The notes under the pieces: model-generated
What the model was told of the DNA's origin: nothing
The model's database searches: none
Seen by the model: the letters and a program-made list of their open reading frames with translations, nothing else
NCBI GenBank assembly: GCA_024345305.1
Contig: BRON01000008.1
Coordinates: 806,001 to 870,000, forward strand
Direction: 5' to 3'
DNA from: Mrakia gelida
Lineage: Eukaryota; Basidiomycota; Tremellomycetes; Cystofilobasidiales; Mrakiaceae
DNA: 64,000 nucleotides
Program-made: the position numbers and the translations under genes
Part shown: one piece after another, positions 25,141 through 37,016 of the stretch
How positions within the stretch are numbered: the first letter of the stretch is position 1
How the letters are laid out: each line of letters opens with the position of its first letter

Positions 25141-26135
25141 ATGGCTCCCAAGCCCAAGACCATCGATCGTGAGATCTTCTTTACCTTCCGATCCTCTATG
25201 CTTGAGATAGTCTAGCTGACTTCCTATCTCTGGCTTCCCTGCTCGCCAGGGGATCAACCCAGCCTCTTCCAAACCATCGTTCCTCCTCGCGACGTCTCTG
25301 TGCTCTCCTTCGAACAGCGAGGAGCTCTCATTGCTAAACTCCTTCGATCAAGTGCGAAAGGTCTTACAGAGAAGTACTGGGATGAAATCATTCCTCCAGC
25401 TCCTCAGCCGTACGTCCAGAGCGAACGAAACGAGTCACACCCAGCTGAGCCGTTGACCGCTGCTGTCTTCTTCCCGTCTTCTGCAGTACAAAGATCAACC
25501 CTCATCATCTGCCTGTTCAGATCAAGAAGTACCACAGAGAAGCTCTCAAGACCATCTCAGCTGCTGTCAAGGAGGCCGGCGAGATGAAGGAGAACGCGAT
25601 GAAGGAAGCTGGAGCTGAACCTGGCTCGGCCAAACGACGTCGACTCGAACGGGACTACGAGGGTTCAGGTGAGCCTTTCCTCGTCCTCCAGCTTCTCTGC
25701 ATCTTCCAAACTCTCCCCCTGACCGCCTTAACGCGGTTCTTCGGTCGTTCTCCGCCGCTTCCAGCTCCCAACAGCGCCGTCAACCTCCTGCCTCTCCTCC
25801 CTCTCGTTCGCGCTCTCTCGACGGACTTCCCTCCTCCCCTCACAGGTCCTAAGGACGCTTTCAGCCTCCTTCTCGAGATCCTGGAACTTCTCTTCGCCAA
25901 TCCGAACCAGCCCCCAGCGTTCTGCGAGCTCTTCCCACGGAAGTTCGACGACGCGCTTCTCGCCGTCACGGAGGAGCGTTGGGAAGCTGAGGGAAGCAAA
26001 TGGAACCTCACGGGCACTCTCCAGCGATTACGAGCTGAAAAGCTCAAGTTCGCGAGGGAGGAGTGGGGTTGTGGTATGGAGAAGACGATCGAGAGGTTGA
26101 AGAAGCTGCAGGCGGAGAACCCGATTGAGCTTTGA
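25141..26135 (+). CDS. Member 2 of the three-gene family of unknown function
   Basis: Exons 25141-25168, 25250-25409, 25487-25668 and 25765-26135 sum to 741 bases, giving 246 residues with intron phases 1, 2, 1. It starts MAPKPKTIDRDQPSLFQTIV. Elements: SVLSFEQRGALIAKLLRSS near residue 30; a Lys/Glu/Arg-rich helix with AKRRRLERDYEGS; then the C-terminal domain NLLPLLPLVRALSTDFPPPL, AFSLLLEILELLF, FDDALLAVTEERWEAEGSKW, and a helical end EWGCGMEKTIERLKKLQ. It is clearly related to the genes at 6137-7412 and 29680-30599, and closest to the latter. The basic KRRR stretch could be a nuclear localisation signal (inference). No catalytic motif is recognised. Confidence 0.82.
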
Positions 26136-26379
26136 GGAAACCGACGCGTCAAAGGAGGATGACATGTTTTAGAATCTTGCGTTCGTCCTGGAGTCGAGGG
26201 AAAGAGCAGCGACGAGCTCATGGAGATAGCGAAATCCTTCTCAGGGTAAAGAAAAAGGCGCCGAGGAACGGAGCGGAGGAAGAGACCTTGTTTGCCTTCT
26301 GCCTTCCTGACGTCTCACCTTCACCTTGTCTCCTCCCCCTTCCTTCAATGGACCACTTCTCGCGCTCTCTCGTCTCCTT
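26136..26379. other. Short intergenic region
   Basis: About 240 bases between two plus-strand genes. They hold the 3' flank of the family member and the promoter/5' leader of the BRCT gene. A short out-of-frame ATG at 26348 could be an upstream ORF (MDHFSRSLVSL). Confidence 0.4.
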
Positions 26380-29300
26380 ATGAACCCCTCGGATCATACT
26401 CAACCTTCAGGAGCGTCCGCTCTCGCTCGAAAGAGACCCTCGGACGACCTTCAACTCTCTACCATGCCCTCTCAAACTCGTCGAGCTCAACGTCCTCCTC
26501 CTTCCCCTTCCCCCCCTTGCGTCTCCATCCCTTCTCCCATGGACGTCGACTCCCCTCCCTCTACCTCTACCTTCCCCTCTCGGTCCCCAGGACTGTTGAT
26601 CTACTTCGATCCCACCTCTGCTCGAGCTCGCAGACTGTCCGAAGACCTCCTCGTTCGTTCGTTCTCCACCTCAGCTTCCCTCAAACTCTGTTGCTGACGA
26701 CCCTCTCGGTTTCTTTCCTATAGAACTTCGCCTCCACTTCCACTCCCATCTTCACCGCCAAACCCTCAGAAGCCACCCACATCGTTCTCAACCCGTTCTC
26801 CAAGTTCGGAGAAGACTTCCTTCGGCCTCGACCCTCGACCTCGCCGCATCCCTTCCTCTCCCCGAGCTCAACCTCTCGACGTCAGTACATCCTCGCACTT
26901 CGATGGATCGAGGACAGCATACGACTGGAGCAGTGGCAGCCTGAGGAGTCCTACCTCTACGTCCCGAGGGTCGAGGAGGAGGAGAGGCTGGAGGAGGTTC
27001 CAAACCAGACCGAAGGAGGAGAGGAGGAGCTTGAGGTCGAGCTCGCGAGTCCCGACGTCGCGAAAGAGGGAGTGGACGGGGTCGAGAAGGAGAGCGAGCC
27101 CGTGCGAGAGGTTGCCGAGGCGGAGGTAGTGCCTGCAACTGTTCTGAGAAGGAAGGAGGGCTCTGGGATGGCCGTCGATCCAGTGCCGGAGCAGGTCGTT
27201 GTCGACGACGCGTCTGAGTGAGTCCTCGGCAGCTTTTCCCACTCTTCCCACGAACCTCTTAACTGAATCCCCTGGCTCTCGTACGTTTGTCTTTTTCTCC
27301 AGTGACGATGCCTGGACCCTCTCACCCAAAGCAACTCGCCTTGCCTCCGAAGACGAGCAACTCGCTCGTTACTTCGCTTCTGTCCCTCCAAGCTTCGATC
27401 TCTTCGCTCGAGACCGTCAAGGACGAGATCGATTCGACTGGTATACCGTCGCAGTGGTGAGTCTACTATCCCTCTACTTGCGCCTCGCTGTTCGAGTGGA
27501 GAGAAGAGGAGAAGCTGACCGTCCTACCCTTTTCGTCTTTCGTGTCAGCGGAGCGAACGAACGGCCGAGGAATGGAGGAGGGAGTATCGTCGGAGAGATT
27601 ACTACTTCCTGGCTATGTTGGAGATCTTGAGGAACGAGAAGAAGCTTGGGGGCGGGAATGGGAAGAGGAAGGCGGATTCGTCAAGGTGAGTCGACTCGAC
27701 GCGTTCTCTGTTCGCCGCGACGCGGACCACCAGACTGACAGATCGTTCTCCCTCTTCACTCACGCTTGCAGTGTCGCTGGAAAGACGACCAAGAGGTCTC
27801 GGAAGCAGCCTGATGGTCAATCGTCGGTGGCCAAGAAGAGGTCAGTCGAGCTTTCTTCTCTGCTTCGACGCTCTCTCTCGTCCGCTGACCACCCACTCTC
27901 GGTATCTTATACCTTTCTGCAGCTTTCTGTGGACGTCCAAGGAAGTTGAAGATCTCCGTCTCTGTCTTCGCACCTCTACAACGGTCCAGGAAGCCGCCGT
28001 CAAGTTCAACAAGCTCGTTCGTTCCTTCTCGTACCCTCTCTCTCGTTCCCATCTCTCCAAGCTTCAGATTCTGATCCCTCTTCTCGCCTCTCTCTCTCCA
28101 GCATCCATATCGAACCGTTCCCTCCGCCAGTGTCTACTACTCCACCCATCGTGAAGTCTTCAAGGACGACGTGCACCACCTCCCCCACCTCGAACCGTCC
28201 GTCCGGCCCAAACCGCTAACGAACGACGAATCCGATCGCCTCGCTCAACTGTATACTCAGCTCAAGGTTTTCTATCAGGCTGCCAACGCATATGCCGAGG
28301 AGGTGCGTTCGCGCTGGTCTGGAGACGAGAGGCGGACCACTTTCGCGCTTCCCTCCCTGACTCTTTCCCTGCTCTCGTCTTGGTCTACATCTCTCACAGA
28401 ACCCGCAGCACAATGCCTCGTACATCAACAGGTGGTACTACAGTCACAAGGAGTTTTTCGACAAGAAGGTGGAGACAATGCGACAGGCTCAAGCCGTGTC
28501 GAAGGCGAAGTCGACTCCGAAGACCGTGGTCTGGACGGATTCCCTGCTCAAGGAGTTCGGGTTTCATCTCTCTGCTCTCGGAAACAATCCTGAGCCCGGT
28601 TTCCGTACGTTCAACCTCAAGGTGAGTTCTTTCAAGCCTTCCGAGCTGTCGACGGCTCACTCGTTGTTTGAGCGCGCGCTTCCCGCTCCTTGTTTTGCTA
28701 ACTCCTTCCTTCAAATCCTCGCTCTCACTCTTCAGTACCCCGGAACGACCATCGACCATCTTCGCTGGCTCTACTACTCGAACAAGTTCCGCTTCCAAGC
28801 GATGTTCCAAGCCATGAGGACGGATCCCTCGCTCTCGTCGTTCTCCTGGTCAGCAACCTCGAACAACCCTCCTCCCGTCCCACCACCACCACTCCCAACG
28901 AGATTCGCAGGCCCGTACTACTCGAGTCAACCGTCCTCCGTCGCGTCCGGATCCAAACCCCTCTACGCCTACTCCTCCCCAACCGTCCTCCCAGCTCACC
29001 CTCGCTCAGCACCCATCTCCCAACAACAAGCCCCCACCCTCCAACAACAAGCACCCATGTTCCAGCAGAACCCTCACCCTCACCCTCCTTTCCTCCCTCC
29101 CTCCCTCTCCTCCATCGTTCGCAAACTCCCCTCCCTCCCTCCAACCCTCGAACCCCCTTCCTTCCTCCAACTCGGCACCGGTCCCTCCTCCTCCAACTCC
29201 TTCATCTACTGCTACTTCTGCGGCGTAGGAGACGAACGAGCTCAGTTCATCAGGCAGATCGAACTCGTTCAACCGAGTCGTTTGGTCTGCGACTGCTGCC

Positions 29301-29464
29301 TCGCGGCGTTGAACGATCGGATCTACGAGGGAGGGGCGATGGCGAGGATGGGAGGAACGGAGAAGTTGGAGTGGGTGGTGGGGGTGTTGAAGGTGAATGG
29401 GATGGCCAAGAGGAGGTTGAAGGTGAGGGTGAGGGATGGGGGGATGGCGTTGGGGAAGGGTTGA
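26380..29464 (+). CDS. BRCT plus Myb-like plus C4 zinc-finger protein (Rap1-like candidate)
   Basis: The first in-frame ATG is at 26380 (MNPSDHTQPSGASALARKR) and the stop is at 29462-29464. There are roughly nine exons and about 790 residues. The N-terminal domain looks like a BRCT repeat (GLLIYFDPTSARARRLSEDL, KPSEATHIVLNPFSKFGEDF, YILALRWIEDSIRLEQWQ). An acidic linker leads to a Myb-like segment (EDEQLARYFASVPPSFDLF, RSERTAEEWRREYRRRDYY) and a second SANT/Myb-like one (FLWTSKEVEDLRLCLRTSTT, RTVPSASVYYSTHREVFKDD). A basic patch GKTTKRSRKQ suggests nuclear location. The C-terminal part is Pro/Gln-rich, then has a possible zinc site CYFCGVGDE...LVCDCCLAAL. BRCT followed by Myb is the architecture of Rap1 telomere proteins; the zinc-finger end is not typical. 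A role in DNA binding is inferred; assignment to Rap1 is tentative. Confidence 0.6.
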
Positions 29465-29679
29465 GCGAGGAGGTGGGTTGATTCGCTTTGCTTCAGCTTT
29501 TTTCCGTTCCAGTTCACGACATTCATGATAGCTTTTGAGTCTTCTTCTCCTTCAATTCATGACGTGTTGAGGCGTTGAAAGCCCAACCGCTACAAAAAAA
29601 AATCCAGAGTCTCCGACGGTGAGCTACACCTACATACCCTCTCATCTTTAAACTCAGCTCACCCGTCTCTATTTCTCAG

Positions 29680-30599
29680 CAGTCCCTCCCTCGTCCAAAG
29701 TTCCAAAGCTGGCGAGCTCAACTCCTTCGTTCTCCGTCCCTCTCCTCTCCTTCGAACAGCGTGGAACTCTCCTGGAAGAGCTTCTACGCGATAGGCAGAT
29801 AGGGCCGATAACGCGTCGTATATGGAAGAGAGTGCTCCCAAGATCACCAGACAAGTGAGTGAGCGAGAGATCGAACTGGGAAAAGGAGGAAGCTCGAGGT
29901 CGAGGCGGCGAAGCTCACCTTTACGTTTCGCTCTCGCTCTTCCCAGTATCCCCTCTGGATCGGATCCTCTACAAGCTCGCGTCGACTCTCTGAAGCGGCA
30001 GGTAACGAGAGCCATCGCCTCTGCTGTTGCTGTTCGAGACGAGGAAGCGGAGGAGTACTTCGACGAAGAAGGCGGCGAGCGAGGGTCTTGGGATCGAAGT
30101 CGAGCTGAGGAGTATGGATACGACGGGAGCGGTGAGCCCATGTCGAGCACATAGTCGACAGAATCGACTTTCAGGCCCCCTTCTGACCGCCCCGAAACTT
30201 TTTCTCACGGCTTCCTTAGATCCGGAGAGCGCCATCGCCCTCCTCCCCCTCATCCCTCAAGTTCGTTCCCTCTCGACGGAGTTCCCTCCACCTCTCAAAG
30301 GACCTCAACAAGCGTTCGAAACTCTCGTCAACATGCTAGAGGAGCTTTTCGACGGACACGAGGCCGTGGGAGCGTGTGCCGAGTTTCTGGAAGAGGCGGA
30401 CGACGCGCTTCTCGCTGTAGCGACGGGGCGTTGGGACGCGGAGGGACGGACCTGGGATGTCTGCAGGGATTTGGAGAGGCTCACAACTGGGAAGAAGATG
30501 GAGTACACGAGGGACGAGCATGGCTGTTCGCTGGATAAGACGGTGGCCAAGCTGAGCGAGCTGAAGAGGGACAATGAGGGTGTCATAGATCTCGATTGA
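29680..30599 (+). CDS. Member 3 of the three-gene family; 5' end unresolved
   Basis: Three exons are clear: 29680-29854, 29947-30131 and 30220-30599 (740 bases, with a phase-1 acceptor at the first). They read PLLSFEQRGTLLEELLRDRQ; a charged helix SLKRQVTRAIASAVAVRDEE ending EEYGYDGS; then IALLPLIPQVRSLSTEFPPP, AFETLVNMLEELF, EADDALLAVATGRWDAEG, RTWDVCRDLERL and CSLDKTVAKLSELKRDN. Intron phases (1, 2, 1) and positions match the other two family members. Between the preceding gene (stop at 29464) and 29680 I find only two ATGs. Neither joins in frame with a good donor; the best case uses a GTTGAA donor after MIAFESSSPSIHDVLRR. The copy may have an unusual first exon or may have lost its start. 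The downstream frame is intact over 246 codons, which argues against an old pseudogene. Confidence 0.65.
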
Positions 30600-30889
30600 G
30601 TTGGGCGAAGCGACGATGAAAGACGAGAGAAGCATGCATATCCAGTAAAGCAAGAGACGAGAGAAAGGAGGCAGAGATAGACCCAGAGTTGAGATGGTGA
30701 TAAGTAGAGTAAGAAGAAAAACGAAGAAGAGGGAGGAGAGAACGAAGTGAGAGATCGTGGTGTGGTCTGCGAAACGAACGAGGGACGCGACGAGGTCAGC
30801 AATGGTCGAGATTGCGAGCAGGGGAAGACGGGCTCACCGTAAAATGTCGTGATATGGAAGAACGAGGCTGAGATGCGGTCTCGAGCGAA

Positions 30890-33800
30890 TCAGAAGACTT
30901 CCTGGGCGTAAACGCAGTCCTCAGTCGAGTGATCTGTTCGAAGAAGGTAAGGACGAGAAGAGTTGGGTCAGCAGAGTCTCTGCTAACGTCGAGAGACGAC
31001 GAAGAAGGGGAAGGGGACTCACCAGTAGACTCGCAATCCTCGCACCAAATCGCAGGACGTCCCTTCGACGAGTTGTCGTGGCCCTTGTTCGCGAGAGGCG
31101 AGTTCAACTCGTTGTCGTCGAAGGATTCCGGATCGTACGAGCTCTGCTCGGCGGCTCCAGAGAAGACTGTTGGGAGCGAGAGGAGTCAGCTGAGCTTTGA
31201 TGGTGAGTCAAGGTAGAAGAGAAAAAGGACGAACGAGGGCAGAACTGGATATCGTGAGTCGGGTCGTCGCAAAGTTCGCAGCCGTCTCCTGGAAGAACGA
31301 AGTCGAAGGGAGGGAAGGATCGTCAGCCACAGTTCGAGCGGGCGAAAAGAGATGCGTAGACGCGAACTCACCATCCGAAACCTTCTGAGCAGCGAACGTC
31401 CCAAGCTTGGGCGTCAAGTCGTCTCCGTTCCGACGCGACTGCATCGCATGATGACCGTTCGTCTTGATCTTGGAAATCCCACTCTTGGTGATCTCGTACT
31501 TGAGATCCTCGATCTCCCGTTCCAGTTCGTCCTCTCGGTAGATCTTGGATTCGATGAGACTCTCGAGCTGTGTTGTCGGACGAAGAAGAGCGAAGTCAGC
31601 GACGCGTCTCGAGACGAGGCGAGCGAGAAAGAGAGAAGGAGTTGAAACGGACCTCGTGGACCTCCCGAAGGTTCTTCTGATCGATCTCGGCGAGTTTCTT
31701 CTGGTATTGTTCGAAGTCGGCCTGTCCGGTAAGAAGATAGGAGAGTCAGCTTCGGAGAAGATACGAGGAGAAAGCGAACGAAAGGACTCACGTCGTGTCT
31801 CCGAGACTGAGATTCCAAAGCAACTTGAGCTTCAGCGAGTTGCTTAGCCAAGCGAGCAGCGTCCCGAGAGGGCGAAGAAGGAGCTCCGTTCGTGTAAGGA
31901 GGAGGTTGAAGACCAGTACCAGCGACTTCGGCTTCGAGCTTGGCTTCCTCAGACAGGATGCTTTCCTCCATGGCGAGTTCCAAAGTTTTGACGGCCTGAA
32001 GAAGAGGATATCAAATGGAGAAATAGAGGAGGTCGTGTCAGTCTCATGGTCTCGCGAGGAAAGAGCGAAGAAGGGGTCGAGCAGAGACGCGAACTCACGT
32101 CTCTCAGATCTTCCGTCTCGGAAAGCAGCTGATCCTTGTCGTTCTTGAGCACGTAGAGCTGAGCAGCTGCCGACGAGTTCTCTCGAGTGAGTTCCTCGAT
32201 GATGTGCTGGAAGCGAAAATGAAACGAAGTCAGCGAAAGAACGCGATACGAACCCGACGGCTCGAAGGCCATCTTCCCTCTTCGCGTTTCGTCCCCCGCC
32301 TCGAACGAGGGTCAAACGCACCTGGAACTCTCGAATCTGATCCTTCCTAACAGCATCCTCGTCCTTCGCTCCAATGCTCAACCTCGACCTCGAACTTGAA
32401 GCCACACTGCCCGTCAAGCTCTCCCCGCTTCCCTTCTTCGAAAGCTTCTCGATCGTCGTCGTCTTGTTCTGAGGGATCGCAGGACTGTTGTTCTCCGAGA
32501 TGAGGAACTCTTCCGTTCCGTTGGGAGAGATTGGCGAACCGAGTTTCCGTTTGAGCGAGCGGATCTCCTCGACGAGAAGGTCGTTTTCTCGAGCGTGTTG
32601 TTGGCGGAGCTCGGCGAGAGCGTCGTTGGAGGAGGGAGAGGGTGAGGAAGAGTTGGAGTTTGAGTTGGAGGAGAGTTTCTTGAACTTGGCTTTAAGGTCT
32701 TCGTTGGTGTGGAGGAGCTGGAAAGGGGGGGGGGGGGGGAAGAGGAGGTCAGCGTTGAACGCGAGGCAGACAAGGGGAGACGCGACCAACTTACCTCGTC
32801 GTTCTCCTCCAAAGCACTCCTCAGATCCGCCCTCAAGTCCTCGATCTCCGTCTTCCGCTCCTCTCCATCCTTCTTGGCCTGGTTCGCGGTCTCGACAGCC
32901 TGCCGAACCTCGCCCATCGCGTCCTCGAGCTTGTTCTTCAACGTCTCGATCTCCGTCTCCAAACGAGTCTTGTCGACGTCGGCTCTCGAAGCGGCTTCCT
33001 TGAGTTGGTCGTGCTCGTCGGTTTGGACTCCTGCTTGGAGGTTTTCGAGGTTCTGCGCAAAACGAAGCGAGCAAAGAGGACGAGGGAAGAAGGTCAGTCG
33101 ACGTTTCGATGCGCGCGAACGAGACAGATGTCGAAAAAAGAGAACAAGAGTACGTGGAAGGAATGGAACTCACCGTAACCTCAGCTCTTAGCCCCTCAAT
33201 CTCAGCTCTAGCATTCTCCAACGCCACTCCATTCTCCTTCAACGCCTCCTCCACCTCTCCCATCCTCAGTCTCGCCGCACTCTCCCTCTTCCCAGCCTCC
33301 TCCATCTCCCTCCTCACCTCCCCAACCTCCCCCTTCAACCTCCCCTCGTTCTCCTTACTCCTCTCCAACTTCTTGTTCGCCGCCAACTCATCCCTCTCCG
33401 CCTGGACCTGCATCTCCTCGAGCTGATCCTCCAGCGAGGAGATCTTGTTGGTGAGGTGCTTGACCTGCTCGGTAAGGTTCTCGTTGTCGATCTCGGCTGC
33501 TGTGGAGGCTTGTCGGGAGAGGGAGGAAGGGGAGGGGGGTGCTTGGAGGTTTCGAGAGGAGGATTGATCGAGTTGGTCGGAGAGGGATCGGATGGCGGAT
33601 TCCATGTCGAAGCGGAGAGCTTCGGCGGCGTTGAGACGTTCTTCGTAAAGCATGATGGTGTCCTACGACACGAAACAAAGTGCAAAAGGACGAGAGGTCA
33701 GCGAGAGGGACATCGGGCAGAAAGAAGGAAGGAAGGAAAGAAAAGGCGAAGACGACGAAAAGCGACGCGTCGAAGAAACGAAACGAAACGAGATACGAAC

Positions 33801-36249
33801 CTGACCAGCCTTTCTCAACGCATCGACCTGTCCACCCAACTCGTTCCTCTCCTGCTCCAGCTCCTCGTCCAACCTCTCGACCCTACTCTGAAGTCCCTCG
33901 ATCTCCTTCTTCCTCCTCCCAGCCTCCTCCTCCCTCTCCTTTTCTCCACGGTCCTTCGCCTCGACGCTCTCCCTCAACTGCGAGATGGTCCTCTCGGACT
34001 CCTCCAACTTGACTCCCAGCTCCTTCTGAACCTGCTTCGACTCCTCCTGCTCCTTGAGTCGCTCCTCCTGGGCCCGAAGAGCCGCTTGCTCGAGAGCTTC
34101 GATGGAGGATTGGAGGGTTCGACTGGTTTGAGAGGAGGCGGAGAGCTCGGACTCGAGGATGGTGAGACGCGTGGTGTGGGCTTGGATTTGACGTTCTGCT
34201 GCCACGGCTCGAGCGTCGGAGGAGGTCGATGATTCCATCCGAGAGTGGTTGAGGTTGTTGCTGCTGTTGGTGGGATCGGGCGACTTCTTCCCGTCGAGCA
34301 GGAGGGTGAGGTTCTCCTTCTCCAGTCCATCGACGCGAATCCGAAGCTGATCGATCCGAAGCCGTTGCTGTTCGAACTCGGCGTCCGTGTGACTGCCAGC
34401 GGGGGTAGTGAACGTCTTGTCCCCTTCGTTCTCCTCGTCGTCGTCTCCGTCGTCCTCTCGAACGTCAGACGATCTCTGACTGCTCCGATTCGACTGAACC
34501 GACGCTCGTCCAGAGCTCGAGGCTGCTGATCCTCCTCCTCCTCCTCCGGTGAGCTTCGCGATCTTGTCCTGCAACGCGAAGTTGTTCTTCTCGAGGTCGA
34601 GGAGAGCGCTGCTCTTCGGAGTTTGAGGTCGAACCTCCGAGGCTCTACTGTGGGGACGAGAACCGAACGCGTCCGACTGGCGACTGGACGGACGGACTGG
34701 ACCTGGTCGCAGCATCTTGGACGGGGAGGGAGGAGGGGGCATCTCCGAGGTGGGAGTGGATCGAACGCCTGCTGCTGAGGAACGACCGCTTCGACCTGGG
34801 GTGCTGGCTGGTCCGAGAGAGAGTCGAGGAGCGTAGGATGATCGAGTGGGAGTTGGTTGACCGATTCCGCTGATTCCTGAGAGTCGAGGAGCTCGAGGGG
34901 TGGAGATGGATTTGGAGAGGGAGGAGGAGCCGACGCTTTCGTTGAGGTTTGTCGTCGTACGAGAGTTGAGTTGCTTGGCCGTCATTCCTGAAGAACCGAC
35001 GTAGGTTAGCTACAGTTCTACCTTTTCAGAGGAAGCAGAATCGAGCTGGAGCATAACTCACCGAGATACTTGCTAGCCCTCGATCCAGCGGTGATGTTCG
35101 ACTCCGCCAACGCTGAAGCCTCCGCCGACGACTTGGAAGCTGTCCTCGATTGCTGAAGCGACGTCGAGAGAGGTGGTGGTCTCGGAAGGTTCCCATGCGA
35201 AGGCGTAGATCGTCCTGAAGGTGTAGCTCGTCCTGAGATCGAGGGCGTAACCCTCCCTGACATGGACTCCGATGCTCCTCGAACCGAGCTTCGATTCGAC
35301 ATGACCGACGACGGACGAGCTGATCCTGGACCTGTTGTTGGACTTGAGAGCTTGGAATACTGAAGGAAGATTCCACACATCGGAGGACAGGTGAAGTAGC
35401 GAGTCCTTGACAAGGAAAGGAGGAAACGAAGCGGCGAGTCGAAGGTCAGCTTGAGCTCTCCTTCCTCTCCCTCCCTTCCCTCCTCGCCGCCTGCCTCCGA
35501 CGAGAACACAAGAGAAACGTTGCGACTCACTCTCCAACACTCCCATCGTTCTTTCCCTTCCCTGTGAACCCTCCACTAAGCTCTATCCCAGCCCAAGCTC
35601 CTGGTTTCCCAGCAATCTCACCCACGAACCTCAACGTCCCTTCCATCCCCATCGAATCGACCCTGACCTTCTCCCCCACCCCAAACTGTCCAACGACTCC
35701 TCGTACGGACGTAGGTCTACTCTCCTGTCTACTCTCGGGTCTGGATATCCCTCCTGCGATGGACCGACGAGGCGTGAATCCGAGCTGAGAGGAAGGAGCT
35801 TTGGCTGTGGGAGTGGAGGGGTAGTTGACGCTCGCTCGAAGGAGTCCTCCTGGGCCTCCTGGTGTACGAGGCATGGGAGGAGCAGCAGCGTTGGAGGATG
35901 AGGCTGCGCTGTAGAAGGAGTGGTTGGAGGATGCTGCTGAGGCTGCTGAGGAGGGACGACGACCTTGAGATTGGGAGAGACCGAACGAGGAGGTGGAGGA
36001 GGAGGACGATCCTTCCGGTGGGAGTTGAGGAGATCGGAAGGCGGAAGGAGGGTTGTGTCGCATAGCATCCGAGAGAGCTCTGGACATGGTTTCATCCTCT
36101 TGAGCTGAAGGTGGGCGGGAGGTTGCGATTTCTGAAGGAGCGAGGGAGGACTTGCGACGGGAGGGAGTCGGTAGACCAGAGGTTGACGCTCGAGGTCCTG
36201 GACCTGGGATCCCAGAAAGTCGAGGTCGAGAGGGAGTGGAGTGAGACAT
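30890..36249 (-). CDS. CLIP-170/Bik1-family microtubule plus-end tracking protein
   Basis: It starts MSHSTPSRPRLSGIPGPGPR at 36249 and ends STEDCVYAQEVF at 30890. A Ser/Pro-rich N-terminus leads to one CAP-Gly domain (GVGEKVRVDSMGMEGTLRFV, PGAWAGIELSGGFTGKGKND, GSVGETRYFTCPPMCGIFLQ). GKNDG is the EB1/tubulin-tail binding motif. A second Ser/Arg-rich stretch follows, then a very long coiled coil (about 34.6-31.4 kb) rich in Glu/Lys/Leu heptads. The end holds two zinc knuckles: DGCELCDDPTHDIQFC (C-x2-C-x4-H-x4-C) and WCEDCESTDHSTEDC. This order is established for CLIP-170, and the single CAP-Gly resembles fungal Bik1/Tip1. The protein is expected on microtubule plus ends and interacting with EB1 and dynein factors. 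A likely 5' leader intron runs from about 36434 to 36276. One intron holds a 15-base G run. Confidence 0.9.
32725..32739 (+). repeat. Homopolymer run of 15 G
   Basis: Uninterrupted G tract inside an intron of the CLIP-170-like gene; it reads as poly-C in the transcript just after a donor. It is prone to slippage and to assembly length error. Confidence 0.9.
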
Positions 36250-37016
36250 CGGAGGGGGAGAGATGGATGTCTGCAAGAAGAAGGAGGGATGGGTGGTGAG
36301 CTCGAGAAAGAAGGGGAGGGAGGAGGGGGAGGGAGGGAGGGAAGGGAAGGGAAACAACGAAGCTCGTCCTCCCTCCCTTCCCTTCGTTCGTCGCTCGGGC
36401 CTGTTTACAACAAAGTTCGGCAGGCAGGACTCACGTGCTCGATAGATCTCTCAGATGTGCCTTCTGGATGTGCTCAAAGTTCGATAAACGTTGGATGCTG
36501 TTTGGGAGAACGGGGAGAAGGGAAGGGAAAGGGAAGAGGAGTGAGCTCAGGAGCGAATCCAAACACGGAGCTCAACATCGCCTTCTCCTCTCTCTCCTTC
36601 TTCACTCACAAGGGTCTACTGTAACTTGGTTTACTTGAGCGATCCAGATGGAAAGGGTTTTCCGTTGCTGCTCTGGCCTTGTCGTTGAGAGCGGGCTGCT
36701 GGTCGTTGCTGGGAAGGAAGCTCGCTCGAAAGGGAACAGGGAGCGGGCTGATTTCGCGGAGGCAAAAGAAAGAAAAGGGAGGACGCGACTTGGTTCGATC
36801 GAGAACCGTAAATTTTACGTTCCCTTCCCGCTTTCGGATTATAGCGGCTCAGACTGAACGCAGCGCTTGAGAAGTTGGGACGGAAGGAAGTCTAGGCAGC
36901 GACGAGCTTTCAGCTCTCGTCACGCTCGTTTATCCTTTCCTCCCTTCCCGTTCCTTTGCGCAGATATCAACATCGAAATCGAGCACTCAAGCACGACAGA
37001 TTGGTTGGGGGGATAT
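36250..37016. other. Intergenic: promoter and leader of the CLIP-170-like gene
   Basis: About 770 bases between two minus-strand genes. A GTGAGTCCTG donor (minus strand, about 36434) and a CTTCTTGCAG acceptor (about 36276) support a 5' UTR intron of the CLIP-170-like gene. Nothing else is recognised. Confidence 0.5.

Noticed and set aside
29822..30154. Plus-strand frame starting MEESAPKITRQVSE as the third family member
   Set aside because: It reads through an intron and only later coincides with the family frame; the conserved first exon (FEQRG) lies upstream.
33456..34232. 258-codon plus-strand frame rich in Leu/Gly
   Set aside because: It is the antisense shadow of the Glu/Lys-rich coiled coil of the CLIP-170-like gene.
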